DNA from: Sedimenticola sp.
GTDB lineage: Bacteria; Pseudomonadota; Gammaproteobacteria; Chromatiales; Chromatiaceae
Length of the DNA: 64,000 nucleotides
NCBI GenBank assembly: GCA_027068915.1
Contig: JAMOLT010000010.1
Coordinates: forward strand, 62,001-126,000
Direction: 5' to 3'
Below, in pieces: positions 1-10,196 of this stretch. Below the pieces are notes generated by a model. That model did no database searches. It saw only the letters and a list, made by a program, of their open reading frames with translations, and was not told the origin of the DNA. The position numbers were made by a program, and so were the translations under genes. Positions within the stretch are counted from its first letter, which is position 1; every line of letters begins with the position of its first letter.

Positions 1-2395
1 CCTTTTTCACCTGTTCCCAGGCGTCGCTCCAGAAAGCCGCCAGATCCGTGGTGACCTGGAGGGGCCTGCCGGCGGGGGACAGCAGATGCAGCACCAGGGG
101 CTGTCTGCCATGAAACACGGCGGGCGTCTGCGCCATACCAAACATGAGCTGCAAGGGCACGGCCAGCACCGGGGGCGAAACCCGGTAGTCGATGGCGGCG
201 CTGCCGCCGTCACCCAGCTTCCAGCGTTTGGGCAATAGCGCGTCCAGATGCTGGCTTTGCTCCCAGCTCAGCAGCCCCTGCAACACCGATTGCAGGTCGA
301 TCCGCCGCAGTTCCTTCAGGGAGCGCATGCCTCCGGCCCAGGGCAGCAACCAGCTATCCAGATGCTCCCTCAGCCAGGCTTCTCCCACATCCGGCCAGCC
401 GCCCTGGGCATCGAGCTGGCGGGCAAGGCGTAAGCGCGCCTGGAGCTGACGGGCCTCTTCAGACCAGTTCAGGCAATCCAGGCCCAGTTCCGACACCGCC
501 TGCAGCAGCCGCGCAGTTACGGCCTGATCATCACCAGGGGGAACTTCCTGTGCAGACAATACCATGGCGCCCAGGGCGGTAACTGCCCGCACACGCACCC
601 GCGCTGCTTCCTCATCCCAGGCCAGCTCCACCCTCTCCTGCACATGGGCATGGTGCGCCGCCATCAGCACCTGTTCATCCAGGGACAAGGCCAGCCAGAT
701 GCGCCCTTCCCGGCTGCCGGCGTCCATCTGGGCAATGGCCAGATACTCCGCCACAGCCAGCCCGTCATCCCTGGGCAGCACGGCGCCCTTGCCCGATGCC
801 ATCAGATAGCGGCCATCCGCGCCCGGCCGCTTTTTGCCTATACGCTCGGGATAGGCCAGGGACAACAGCGCGGCAGGCGACAACTTGTCTTTTACTTCCG
901 GCAGCTCTTTGCATTGACGCTGCAGCCGCTCGCTCAGGCGCAGAATCTGCCGGCAGGCGCGGGGGTCAACCCCGGCCCTGAGCTTCCCGCCCCGCCGCAG
1001 GGTCTCTAGCGCCTGCAGACGCAGATCCAGATCCGCAGGCCGCGGCCCTCCCTCCTGGTAGCGCCAGGGGTCGCGCTCGGAAAGAAGGGCAGCCAAATCC
1101 GCCGCCCGCACACTGCCACCGCCACGCACCAGCAAATGCGCCAACCGGGGGTGCAACCCCAAATGCGCCAGCCACCGCCCGTGGGCGGTTATGCCACCGC
1201 TGGCATCCAGAGCATCCAGTTGCCGCAACAGAGACACTGCCTGATTCCAGGCCGCAGCCGGAGGCATGTCCAGCCAGGCCAGACCGGCAGAATCGCTCAC
1301 CCCCCACAGCGCCAGCTCCAGCACCAGGGGTGCAAGATCGAGCTGCAGTATCTCCGCTGGCCGCTGGGCGGGCCGACCGAGAAATTCCTGTTCGGTAAAG
1401 GCCCGGTAGCAAACACCCGGCCCAAGACGGCCGGCACGACCGGTGCGCTGGGTGGCGGACGCCTGGGCGATGGGCAGCAGCTTCAGGCGGCTCAGGCCAC
1501 TATCGGGGTCGAATACGGGCTTGCGGCTCAGGCCGCTGTCCACCACTGTGGTGATCCCCTCGATAGTCAGACTGGTTTCCGCCACATCCGTAGCCAGCAC
1601 CACCCGGCGGGGATGATCAGGTTCGGGGCGCAGCGTCCGGCTCTGGGCCGCTGCATCCATCTCGCCATGGAGTTGCAGTATCTCCATTTCCGATCCGGAT
1701 CCCGACAGGCTCTCCTGCAGCCTGGCCATTTCCCCCTTGCCCGGCAGAAACACCAGCACATCGCCCGGCTGCTCTTTGATGGCGCGATGAACCAACCGTG
1801 CGGTGGCAGGCAGAATATCCTGGCCGGCGGAACGGGGCAGGTGTTCAACCGTCACCGGATGCAGGCCGCCGTGGGAAACGACGCTTTCCCCGCCAATGAG
1901 ATCGGCAACCGTCTGTTCGTCCAGGGTGGCGGACATCACCAGCAGGCGCAGATCCTCGCGCAAGGAAGCACAGACATCCAGACACAGCGCCAGGCCCAGA
2001 TCCGCCTGTAAGGAGCGTTCATGAAACTCGTCGAAAATCACCAGCCCGACGCCGGGCAGTTCGGGATCCTGCTGCAAACGCCGCACCAGCAGACCTTCCG
2101 TCAGCACTTCGATGCGGGTATTCGAACCAATACGCCTTTCCATGCGCACCTGGTAGCCCACGGTCTGCCCCACTTCTTCCTGCAACAGATCCGACATGAA
2201 AGCCGCTGCCATGCGCGCCGCCGGGCGGCGGGGTTCGAGCATGATAATTTTCTTTCCGGCCAGCCAGGGCTCTTCCAGCAAGGTGAGAGGCACCCTGGTG
2301 GTCTTGCCCGAACCCGGCGGGGAAGACAGCACCACATGCCCCCGGGACAAGGCGTTACGCAGCTGCGGCAGGACTTCTTCTACAGGCAGGGACAT
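1..2395 (-). CDS. hrpB: ATP-dependent RNA helicase HrpB (3' end cut by window)
   Basis: The reverse strand is open from the ATG at 2395-2393 to the window edge, about 798 codons without a stop. The usual HrpB length is near 820-840, so only a short C-terminal piece is missing. The N-terminus has a Walker A motif (PPGSGKTT, about residue 30), the helicase motif II DEFHER and the SAT-like motif MSATL. Next come the second RecA-like domain with the QRTGRAGR motif VI, a helicase-associated domain, and the HrpB-type C-terminus (YRVSPPVLAVPLQLMFG). HrpB is a DEAH-box ATPase, cytoplasmic, of poorly defined role in RNA metabolism. It is divergent from mltF with 65 bp between them. Recognition is firm. 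The cellular target is unknown. Confidence 0.93.
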   Translation of the reverse strand, partial: MSLPVEEVLPQLRNALSRGHVVLSSPPGSGKTTRVPLTLLEEPWLAGKKIIMLEPRRPAARMAAAFMSDLLQEEVGQTVGYQVRMERRIGSNTRIEVLTEGLLVRRLQQDPELPGVGLVIFDEFHERSLQADLGLALCLDVCASLREDLRLLVMSATLDEQTVADLIGGESVVSHGGLHPVTVEHLPRSAGQDILPATARLVHRAIKEQPGDVLVFLPGKGEMARLQESLSGSGSEMEILQLHGEMDAAAQSRTLRPEPDHPRRVVLATDVAETSLTIEGITTVVDSGLSRKPVFDPDSGLSRLKLLPIAQASATQRTGRAGRLGPGVCYRAFTEQEFLGRPAQRPAEILQLDLAPLVLELALWGVSDSAGLAWLDMPPAAAWNQAVSLLRQLDALDASGGITAHGRWLAHLGLHPRLAHLLVRGGGSVRAADLAALLSERDPWRYQEGGPRPADLDLRLQALETLRRGGKLRAGVDPRACRQILRLSERLQRQCKELPEVKDKLSPAALLSLAYPERIGKKRPGADGRYLMASGKGAVLPRDDGLAVAEYLAIAQMDAGSREGRIWLALSLDEQVLMAAHHAHVQERVELAWDEEAARVRVRAVTALGAMVLSAQEVPPGDDQAVTARLLQAVSELGLDCLNWSEEARQLQARLRLARQLDAQGGWPDVGEAWLREHLDSWLLPWAGGMRSLKELRRIDLQSVLQGLLSWEQSQHLDALLPKRWKLGDGGSAAIDYRVSPPVLAVPLQLMFGMAQTPAVFHGRQPLVLHLLSPAGRPLQVTTDLAAFWSDAWEQVKK

Positions 2396-2460
2396 GGAAG
2401 CGCATCATAACATTGCAGCCTTGATCTGAGTCTATAGACGCCGGTCATGGAGTTGATAGA

Positions 2461-3918
2461 ATGTATTATTTTCCGCGATCCGTCAGCCACAAGCTATTGC
2501 GCAACCGTACCTACAGTCAGGCTGTACCCATGCCCGGAAAACCTCTCCTGGCGGTTGTTTTTCTCACCCTGCTGCTGATCCAGGGTTGCGAACAAACGCC
2601 GATGGTGGAAAGGCTGCAGGAGAAAGGCGTACTGCGCGTTGCAACCGTTACCGGCCCCCTGACTTGCCATCTCGGAGAAAAAGGACCCGCGGGACTGGAA
2701 TACGAACTGATCCGCGATTTCGCCCGGGCGCTGGAACTCACGCCCAGATTCAGTATCTATCCCACCCGCCAGGCGGCCATCGAAGCCCTGAAAACAGGCA
2801 GGGAGGACATGGCTGCAGGCTTCATCATCCCCTTCTCCGATGAAGAAACAGGGCATTATGTTTCCACGGGAATCATACAAACCTCTCCCGCCTTTGCGCA
2901 TTTCATGGGCAACAAGAGTTTCGACCCGGAAAGCATGCCGCAAACCCCCATCACCATTCCTGCAGGCGGTTACGCGGAAAAACTGCTGGAAAAACGGCCT
3001 GTTTCCCTGCAACCGCTGGGCGGCACTTCAGAAGAAGCCGTGCTGTCCCTGGTCGATCAGGGACGGCATCACTATACCCTGACCAGCACGGCGCAGCTCA
3101 ACGCCCATGCCAACCTGCTGCCCCGGCTCGTCCCGGGCAGCACCCTGGAACAGCCTCTGCATGTCCGCTGGCTTTTCCCCCGCTTCTATGACAGCAGCTT
3201 ACGGGATCGGGCAGATGCATTTCTTCGGCAACAAAAGGAAAGCGGCCATCTGGCGCAGCTTCGCAACAAATACATCGACAAGCTGCCAAAACGGGATTTC
3301 GTGACCCGCCGGGATTTTTGGAAACATGTACAGGACCGCCTGCCAAAATATCTGGAGTTATTCAAACAGGCGGGAGACGAAACCGGCATAGACTGGCGCC
3401 TGCTGGCGGCCATCGGCTATCAGGAATCCCACTGGAACGCCAAGGCCGTCTCTCCCACGGGCGTACGCGGCATCATGATGCTGACCCAGGCCACGGCAAA
3501 ACAGCAGAAAATCACCAATCGCCTGGATCCGGCGCAAAGCATCATTGGCGGAGCCCGTCACTTGCTGTGGATGGAGCAACGCATTCCATCCCGTATCCAG
3601 GGAAATGAATTGCTGTGGTTCACCCTGGCGAGCTACAACATCGGTTACGGCCATCTGGAGGATGCACGCATACTCACCCAGCGCCAGAAAGGCAATCCGG
3701 ACAAGTGGGAAGATGTAAAACAACGCCTGCCACTGCTTGCCAAAAAGGAATACTACAAAACCCTCAAGCATGGCCGCGCCCGCGGCAACGAACCAGTGGC
3801 CTATGTGGAAAACATTCGCTACTTCTACAGCCTGCTGGTGTACTGGGACAATCAGACCAATGGCAGGGACTGCACCACACCCAGGAACGACTACTTGCGC
3901 CTGGCTCTGAAAAACTGA
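2461..3918 (+). CDS. mltF: Membrane-bound lytic transglycosylase MltF
   Basis: A lipoprotein that cleaves peptidoglycan glycan strands to 1,6-anhydromuropeptides. The lipobox LIQGC follows a hydrophobic signal segment. A periplasmic solute-binding-like domain (roughly residues 55-280) precedes a C-terminal Slt domain, whose catalytic Glu lies in YQESHW (Glu322 in this numbering), followed by PTGVRG and the ASYNIGYGH motif. The ATG at 2461 has GGAG eight bases upstream. The in-frame ATG at 2530 would give a more typical short signal peptide, so the start is not settled. The 3' end overlaps the end of the convergent tadA by 28 bp. Length matches the family. Confidence 0.93.
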   Translation: MYYFPRSVSHKLLRNRTYSQAVPMPGKPLLAVVFLTLLLIQGCEQTPMVERLQEKGVLRVATVTGPLTCHLGEKGPAGLEYELIRDFARALELTPRFSIYPTRQAAIEALKTGREDMAAGFIIPFSDEETGHYVSTGIIQTSPAFAHFMGNKSFDPESMPQTPITIPAGGYAEKLLEKRPVSLQPLGGTSEEAVLSLVDQGRHHYTLTSTAQLNAHANLLPRLVPGSTLEQPLHVRWLFPRFYDSSLRDRADAFLRQQKESGHLAQLRNKYIDKLPKRDFVTRRDFWKHVQDRLPKYLELFKQAGDETGIDWRLLAAIGYQESHWNAKAVSPTGVRGIMMLTQATAKQQKITNRLDPAQSIIGGARHLLWMEQRIPSRIQGNELLWFTLASYNIGYGHLEDARILTQRQKGNPDKWEDVKQRLPLLAKKEYYKTLKHGRARGNEPVAYVENIRYFYSLLVYWDNQTNGRDCTTPRNDYLRLALKN

Positions 3919-4346
3919 CGCAACATATCCGCGCTTTGCTCCGCCATCAATCCGCCTGCCGCATCGGTACAATGGTTGAAGCGACTGTCCGAGGGCAGCA
4001 AATCGAACACACTGCCGGCCGCCCCCGTGCGTGGATCAGCGGCGGCGTACACCACCTTGCCCACCCGGGCATGCACGATGGCTCCGGCGCACATGGGGCA
4101 GGGTTCGAGCGTCACATACAGGGTGGAACCGGGAAGGCGATAGTTCTGCTGGCGCCGGCCCGCATCGCGCAGCGCCATGATTTCCGCATGGGCGCTGGGA
4201 TCGTGTCGGCCTATGGGTTGATTCCAGCCTTCCCCGATAACTTCACCATCGAGCACCAGCACCGCACCGACAGGCACTTCCCCCTGGGCTTGCGCATGCC
4301 TGGCCAGCTCCAGGGCATGGCGCATAAAATGCTCATCAGAAGGCAT
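3891..4346 (-). CDS. tadA: tRNA-specific adenosine deaminase TadA
   Basis: Deaminates A34 to inosine in the anticodon of tRNA-Arg(ACG). The zinc-binding signature is complete: HAE (His53, catalytic Glu55) and PCPMC (Cys83, Cys86). I chose the ATG at 4346 (MPSDEHFM), which gives 151 residues, the family's usual size. A longer frame to 4412 would overlap guaA and adds no conserved sequence. It lies 22 bp downstream of guaA on the same strand and may be co-transcribed with it. Its last 28 bp overlap the end of mltF in convergent orientation. Confidence 0.93.
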   Translation of the reverse strand: MPSDEHFMRHALELARHAQAQGEVPVGAVLVLDGEVIGEGWNQPIGRHDPSAHAEIMALRDAGRRQQNYRLPGSTLYVTLEPCPMCAGAIVHARVGKVVYAAADPRTGAAGSVFDLLPSDSRFNHCTDAAGGLMAEQSADMLRQFFRARRK

Positions 4347-4368
4347 AACAGAATTTACCGCGGCTCTT

Positions 4369-5946
4369 TCATTCCCACTCAATAGTGGCAGGCGGCTTGC
4401 TGGAGATATCATAGGCTACCCGGGAAATGCCGCTGACTTCGTTGATGATGCGGCTGGAAACTTTTTCCAGAAATTCCCAGGGCAGGTGGCCGATATGAGC
4501 CGTCATGAAATCCACGGTTTTCACCGCCCGCAGGGTAATCACATATTCATAGCGGCGGGCATCACCCACCACACCGACAGATTTTACCGGCAGGAATACC
4601 GCAAAGGCCTGGCTGACTTCGTCATAGAGTTTGAAGTTATATAGCTCTTCAATATAGATATGGTCTGCCTGGCGCAGAATATCCGCATATTCCTTTTTCA
4701 CCTCACCGAGAATGCGCACACCCAGGCCGGGGCCGGGAAAGGGGTGGCGGTATACCATTTCTGCGGGCAGGCCCAGCTTGACGCCGACTTCGCGCACTTC
4801 ATCTTTGAATAGCTCGCGCAGGGGCTCGACCAGCTTGAGCTTCATGTAATCCGGCAGTCCGCCCACATTGTGATGAGACTTGATGACATGGGCCTTGCCT
4901 GATTTGGCACCGGCAGATTCGATCACATCGGGATAGATGGTGCCCTGGGCGAGGAAATTCACGTCGGTGATCCTGGCGGCTTCCTCCTCGAAGATGTCGA
5001 TAAACATGTTACCGATAATCTTGCGTTTCTTTTCGGGATCGGTTTCGCCCTTGAGGGCATCCAGGAAACGTCGCTCCGCATCCACACGAATGACCTTCAC
5101 TCCCATGTGCCTGGCGAAGGTCGCCATGACCTGATCGCCTTCATGCAGGCGCAGCAGCCCATTGTCCACGAAGATGCAGGTCAGCCTGTCACCGATGGCC
5201 TTGTGCAACAGGGCTGCAACCACCGAGGAATCCACACCGCCGGACAGGCCCAGCAACACCTTGCCATCACCCACTTGCTCCTGAACAGCCTGGATGCTGT
5301 CGTCGATAATATTATCTGGTGTCCACAACGATTCACAGCCGCAGATTTCATGAAGAAAACGGCTCAGGATGCGTTTTCCCTGGGCGGTATGGGTAACCTC
5401 GGGATGAAACTGCACACCGTAGAAGCGACGCTTCTCGTCGGCAATACCCGCCAGGGGCGCGTTGTCGGTTTCTGCAATGACGCTGAAGCCAGGTGGCAGG
5501 GTTTCCAGCCGATCCCCGTGGCTCATCCATACGTCCAGCAGGCCATAGCCCTCTTCCGTAACGTGATCCTCTATGTCCCGCAGCAGGCGGGAATGCCCCC
5601 GCGCCCGCACTTGGGCATAACCATATTCGTGCTTGGCAGAGCCGGCCACTTCACCACCCAGCTGGGCGGCCATGGTCTGCATGCCATAACAGATACCCAG
5701 CACGGGTACGCCCATCTCAAACACCAGCTGCGGGGCGCGGGGAGGATCGTCTGCTGTAACTGTCTCGGGGCTGCCGGAAAGAATGATACCCTTGGGCTGC
5801 TGTTCCCGCAGGGCTTCCTCGCAATTGTCCCAAGGCCAGATTTCACAGTACACGCCGACTTCGCGTACCCGGCGAGCAATGAGCTGGGTATACTGGGAGC
5901 CGAAATCGACAATGATGATGCGATGGTCATGGATATTGGTGGTCAT
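4369..5946 (-). CDS. guaA: GMP synthase (glutamine-hydrolysing)
   Basis: Converts XMP to GMP using glutamine and ATP, the last step of guanylate synthesis. The 525 residues match the usual bacterial two-domain enzyme. The class I glutamine amidotransferase domain has nucleophile Cys86 in GICYGMQ and the His-Glu pair in QFHPEV. The ATP pyrophosphatase domain has the P-loop SGGVDSS, and the dimerisation domain ends in TIEWE. It is downstream of guaB on the same strand, but about 250 bp of hairpin-rich DNA separates them. tadA follows. Confidence 0.97.
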   Translation of the reverse strand: MTTNIHDHRIIIVDFGSQYTQLIARRVREVGVYCEIWPWDNCEEALREQQPKGIILSGSPETVTADDPPRAPQLVFEMGVPVLGICYGMQTMAAQLGGEVAGSAKHEYGYAQVRARGHSRLLRDIEDHVTEEGYGLLDVWMSHGDRLETLPPGFSVIAETDNAPLAGIADEKRRFYGVQFHPEVTHTAQGKRILSRFLHEICGCESLWTPDNIIDDSIQAVQEQVGDGKVLLGLSGGVDSSVVAALLHKAIGDRLTCIFVDNGLLRLHEGDQVMATFARHMGVKVIRVDAERRFLDALKGETDPEKKRKIIGNMFIDIFEEEAARITDVNFLAQGTIYPDVIESAGAKSGKAHVIKSHHNVGGLPDYMKLKLVEPLRELFKDEVREVGVKLGLPAEMVYRHPFPGPGLGVRILGEVKKEYADILRQADHIYIEELYNFKLYDEVSQAFAVFLPVKSVGVVGDARRYEYVITLRAVKTVDFMTAHIGHLPWEFLEKVSSRIINEVSGISRVAYDISSKPPATIEWE

Positions 5947-6008
5947 GTTTTATTCAGTGCTCTGGAGTAAAAGGAATCGGAGCTGAGGACGCATACAGGA
6001 CGCCTCTA

Positions 6009-6193
6009 ACAGGATGTTGAAAAAATTCTTCCCTGATTTTTGCAACCCGGAAAGACAAAAATATGACTTTGTCTTTCCGCCATTTTCAATGACTTATGGC
6101 CATTGAAAATGGCCGCATGTCCTTGTGCGGCGTGCAGGCTCTGAGTAAGCCGCGACTGACACCCTGCCTCCATCATTCCGGCAAAGACAGGAT
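6009..6193. repeat. Hairpin-rich intergenic block between guaB and guaA
   Basis: Consecutive inverted repeats of similar geometry lie here. Stem 1 is 6016-6026 with 6036-6046 (11 bp, one mismatch, loop 9). Stem 2 is 6049-6059 with 6068-6078 (11 bp perfect, loop 8). Stem 3 is 6080-6091 with 6101-6112 (12 bp perfect, loop 9). Stem 4 is 6113-6117 with 6126-6130 (5 bp, loop 8). A weaker stem is 6134-6138 with 6163-6167. The block is bounded by the direct repeat ACAGGAT at 6009-6015 and 6187-6193, which ends one base before the guaB stop codon at 6195-6197. It looks like a small REP- or MITE-like element, but that identity is inferred. No T-tract follows the stems, so it is not a standard terminator. 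Confidence 0.6.
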
Positions 6194-6194
6194 A

Positions 6195-7799
<1,605 letters not shown>

Positions 7800-7832
7800 T
7801 CAGCACATCATTCAAGAAACAAATATTTTTCT

Positions 7833-7846
7833 TAATTGATCAATTA
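7833..7846. promoter_or_regulatory. 14-bp palindrome in the guaB/xseA divergent promoter region
   Basis: TAATTGATCAATTA is a perfect palindrome in an AT-rich stretch (7822-7860) that also contains TATATAAAAT. It lies about 65 bp upstream of the xseA start and 165 bp upstream of guaB. The position suits an operator or a promoter core. No known regulator was recognised. Confidence 0.35.
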
Positions 7847-7909
7847 TATAAAATTTCACGGATGCGCGCTAAACTGAACGACCGATATTTGCAAGAACCG
7901 CCTGCACTG

Positions 7910-9268
7910 ATGTCCAAGTCCGCCACACCATCAAGAGATATCTGGTCTGTTTCCCGCCTCAACGGCGAAATACGCGCCGTGCTGGAGAGCAGTTTTCCCC
8001 TGCTGTGGGTGGAAGGCGAGATTTCCAATCTGGCAACACCCAGATCCGGACACAGTTATTTCTCCCTCAAGGATGCCCATGCCCAGGTACGTTGCGCACT
8101 ATTCCGCAACAAGCGCCAGCTATTGCGTTTTCAACCTGAGAACGGTGATAAAGTACTGATCCGCGCCCGCATCAGCCTGTACGAAGCCCGCGGTGACTTC
8201 CAGCTCATCATCGAGCACATGGAACCCGCCGGAGAAGGCGCCCTGCAGCGAGCCTTTGCCGAACTCAAGGACAGGCTGGAGCAGGAAGGGCTATTCGATG
8301 CCCGGCGCAAAAAAGAACTGCCGGCCTTTCCCCGCTGCATTGGAATAGTAACCTCACCCACAGGCGCGGCACTGCGGGATATTCTGCAGATTCTGAAACG
8401 ACGTTATCCCGCCTTGCCGGTGATCATCTACCCCACCCTGGTTCAGGGCGGGAACGCCGCAGAAGAAATCACCCACACCCTCAAACTAGCGAACCAGCGG
8501 GGGGATTGCGATCTGCTGATCCTGGCCCGCGGCGGCGGCTCGCTGGAAGACCTGTGGGCATTCAACGACGAAACCCTGGCGCGCACCATTGCCAGCCTGG
8601 ACACCCCCATTATTTCCGCCGTAGGCCATGAGATAGATTTCACCATCGCCGATTTCGTCGCAGACCGCCGCGCTCCCACACCATCGGCAGCAGCAGAACT
8701 CGCCACACAAAGCCAGGAACAATTACTGGCACGACTGCAAGAATTGCAGCAACGCCTGGGCAAAGCCATCGGGCGCCAGTTGAAACTGCGCCAGCAGCAT
8801 CTGACCCACATCCGCCACAAGCTGCAAATCCTGCATCCACAGCGCCAGCTACAGCAGGATCAACAATTGCTGGATGAACTTGGCCTGCGGCTGGAACGGA
8901 GTATGCAGCGGCAACTGATACAAAAAAAACAACAATGCGATCAACTAGCAGCACGACTGCAGTTGCTTGCCCCGGCCCGCCAGCTGGTGATACTCAAAGA
9001 AAGACTGGCTCACTACCAGCAGAAACTGCTGCACACCATGCAAAACATCCTGCTGCACAAGAGGCTGCAATTCTCCGGGATTTCCCGCAGCCTGCAGGCC
9101 GTCAGCCCCCTGCAGACCCTGGCCAGAGGCTATTCCATCGCCACGGACGCAGATACCGGAAAAATCATCACCCGCCACACCGATACAGCCCCTGGTAGCC
9201 GTATTCACACCCGCCTGGCGGAAGGCAGCCTGGTTTCCGTGGTGGAAAAATGCTCCCGGCGGGATTGA
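7910..9268 (+). CDS. xseA: Exodeoxyribonuclease VII large subunit
   Basis: The large subunit of ExoVII, which degrades single-stranded DNA to oligonucleotides together with XseB (not in this window). An N-terminal OB fold (WVEGEISNLATPRSGHSYFSL) is followed by the catalytic domain with VTSPTGAALRDI, ILARGGGSLEDLWAFNDE and SAVGHEIDFTI. A long Gln-rich coiled coil and a C-terminal segment (LARGYSI) complete it. I chose the ATG at 7910 (452 residues), which matches family length. The frame is open upstream to 7778, but that part is not conserved and covers the AT-rich promoter region. Confidence 0.95.
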   Translation: MSKSATPSRDIWSVSRLNGEIRAVLESSFPLLWVEGEISNLATPRSGHSYFSLKDAHAQVRCALFRNKRQLLRFQPENGDKVLIRARISLYEARGDFQLIIEHMEPAGEGALQRAFAELKDRLEQEGLFDARRKKELPAFPRCIGIVTSPTGAALRDILQILKRRYPALPVIIYPTLVQGGNAAEEITHTLKLANQRGDCDLLILARGGGSLEDLWAFNDETLARTIASLDTPIISAVGHEIDFTIADFVADRRAPTPSAAAELATQSQEQLLARLQELQQRLGKAIGRQLKLRQQHLTHIRHKLQILHPQRQLQQDQQLLDELGLRLERSMQRQLIQKKQQCDQLAARLQLLAPARQLVILKERLAHYQQKLLHTMQNILLHKRLQFSGISRSLQAVSPLQTLARGYSIATDADTGKIITRHTDTAPGSRIHTRLAEGSLVSVVEKCSRRD

Positions 9269-9291
9269 CAGGCAGTTTGTAACCCCTCCGG

Positions 9292-9729
9292 TCAGAGAAA
9301 ATCGGGAAGCTTATTGCGGATATCCTCCGGCGTATGCTTGGCCACATCTTTGGGAATTTCACCGGCAATCCGGGATTTGACGCTTTCATCCAGGCATTCG
9401 CGCAGGAAGCCCAGAAAGGCGGGGGCAGCTATGATGTAAAGCTTTTCGAATGCGTTCTGCAGGGCTGCGGAACGCAGCTTTTCACATAATACCCGAGCAA
9501 AACGCTGTGCTTCCGTAGTTTTTGCATCGGTTCCAGGCTCCATGGCATGACGGCCCTGACCCCCACTATCGAAGCTACGGCCGGCTTCATCACTATAGAG
9601 ATCACCATTCTTCATGCGGGCTTCAGGATGTTCCAGTTCTTCGAGCAGGTTCAATGGCGCCGTGCGGCTGTCGGACTGGAGGATTTTTGCATAGCTGCTG
9701 TCAGCAGCCAATACCCATGAGATTGCCAT
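9292..9729 (-). CDS. Host-attachment family protein (eRF1-like fold)
   Basis: A 145-residue protein resembling the family annotated as required for attachment to host cells. Seen here: the N-terminal strand WVLAADSSYAKIL, the segment FARVLCEKL, the strand KLYIIAAPAFLGFLRECL and the ending KHTPEDIRNKLP. The fold is related to the archaeal/eukaryotic release factor domain. There is no signal peptide, so it is probably cytoplasmic despite the name. It converges on xseA with 23 bp between the stops. The biochemical role is unknown. Confidence 0.8.
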   Translation of the reverse strand: MAISWVLAADSSYAKILQSDSRTAPLNLLEELEHPEARMKNGDLYSDEAGRSFDSGGQGRHAMEPGTDAKTTEAQRFARVLCEKLRSAALQNAFEKLYIIAAPAFLGFLRECLDESVKSRIAGEIPKDVAKHTPEDIRNKLPDFL

Positions 9730-10196
9730 ATCTTCGATCCTCTTGGTTATTGAATATTGCCCCTATAACATGGCATCTTCAGGCTCGATGTCAATAGAAA
9801 CCTCTATTTGAAAGACACACCCATGGCCGGACAACCCCGTGTCAGCAATCCCATCTCCAGGCCCGGCACTGCTTTTTGAGGCTGCCGGTCACAGAACCCA
9901 TACCCTGGCGCAAAAAGCAACGGGAGACGGCGCAATGGCCTGACCGAGATGGTCCGGCAAAACAGACTGGAGAACACCCTGCTCGAGAACCGGGAACGGC
10001 TTGAGGATACCCTGTAAAAACACTTCCGGGCGCTTTCACGGCCCCCTCAAAGCGGCACCAAAACATTCCCTTATTCACACAGACACCGGGCAAAAACAGG
10101 GTAAAATGATTTTTCTGCATCCTGCCGGGCAGCAAAACAAATTGTTATTGGAGATTCTCCCGATCTGAAAAGCACCCCGAGTTCCAGGAACGTACT
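9730..10196. other. Intergenic stretch with no supported gene
   Basis: This stretch of 467 bases lies between a divergent pair. All frames are short. One 22-codon frame at about 9945-10017 reads as a charged heptad-like peptide but has no visible ribosome site. The last bases contain AGGAA ahead of the kinase GTG start. Promoters for both flanking genes must lie here, but none is clear enough to place. Confidence 0.5.

Noticed and set aside
1136-2011. A 291-codon rightward frame opposite hrpB
   Set aside because: It is the antisense shadow of a continuous, well-matched helicase frame and shows no family similarity or ribosome site.
9850-10020. Short peptide-like frames (GPALLFEAAG type) that recall R-body RebB proteins
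   Set aside because: The resemblance is slight, the frames are short and broken, and no start with a ribosome site is present.
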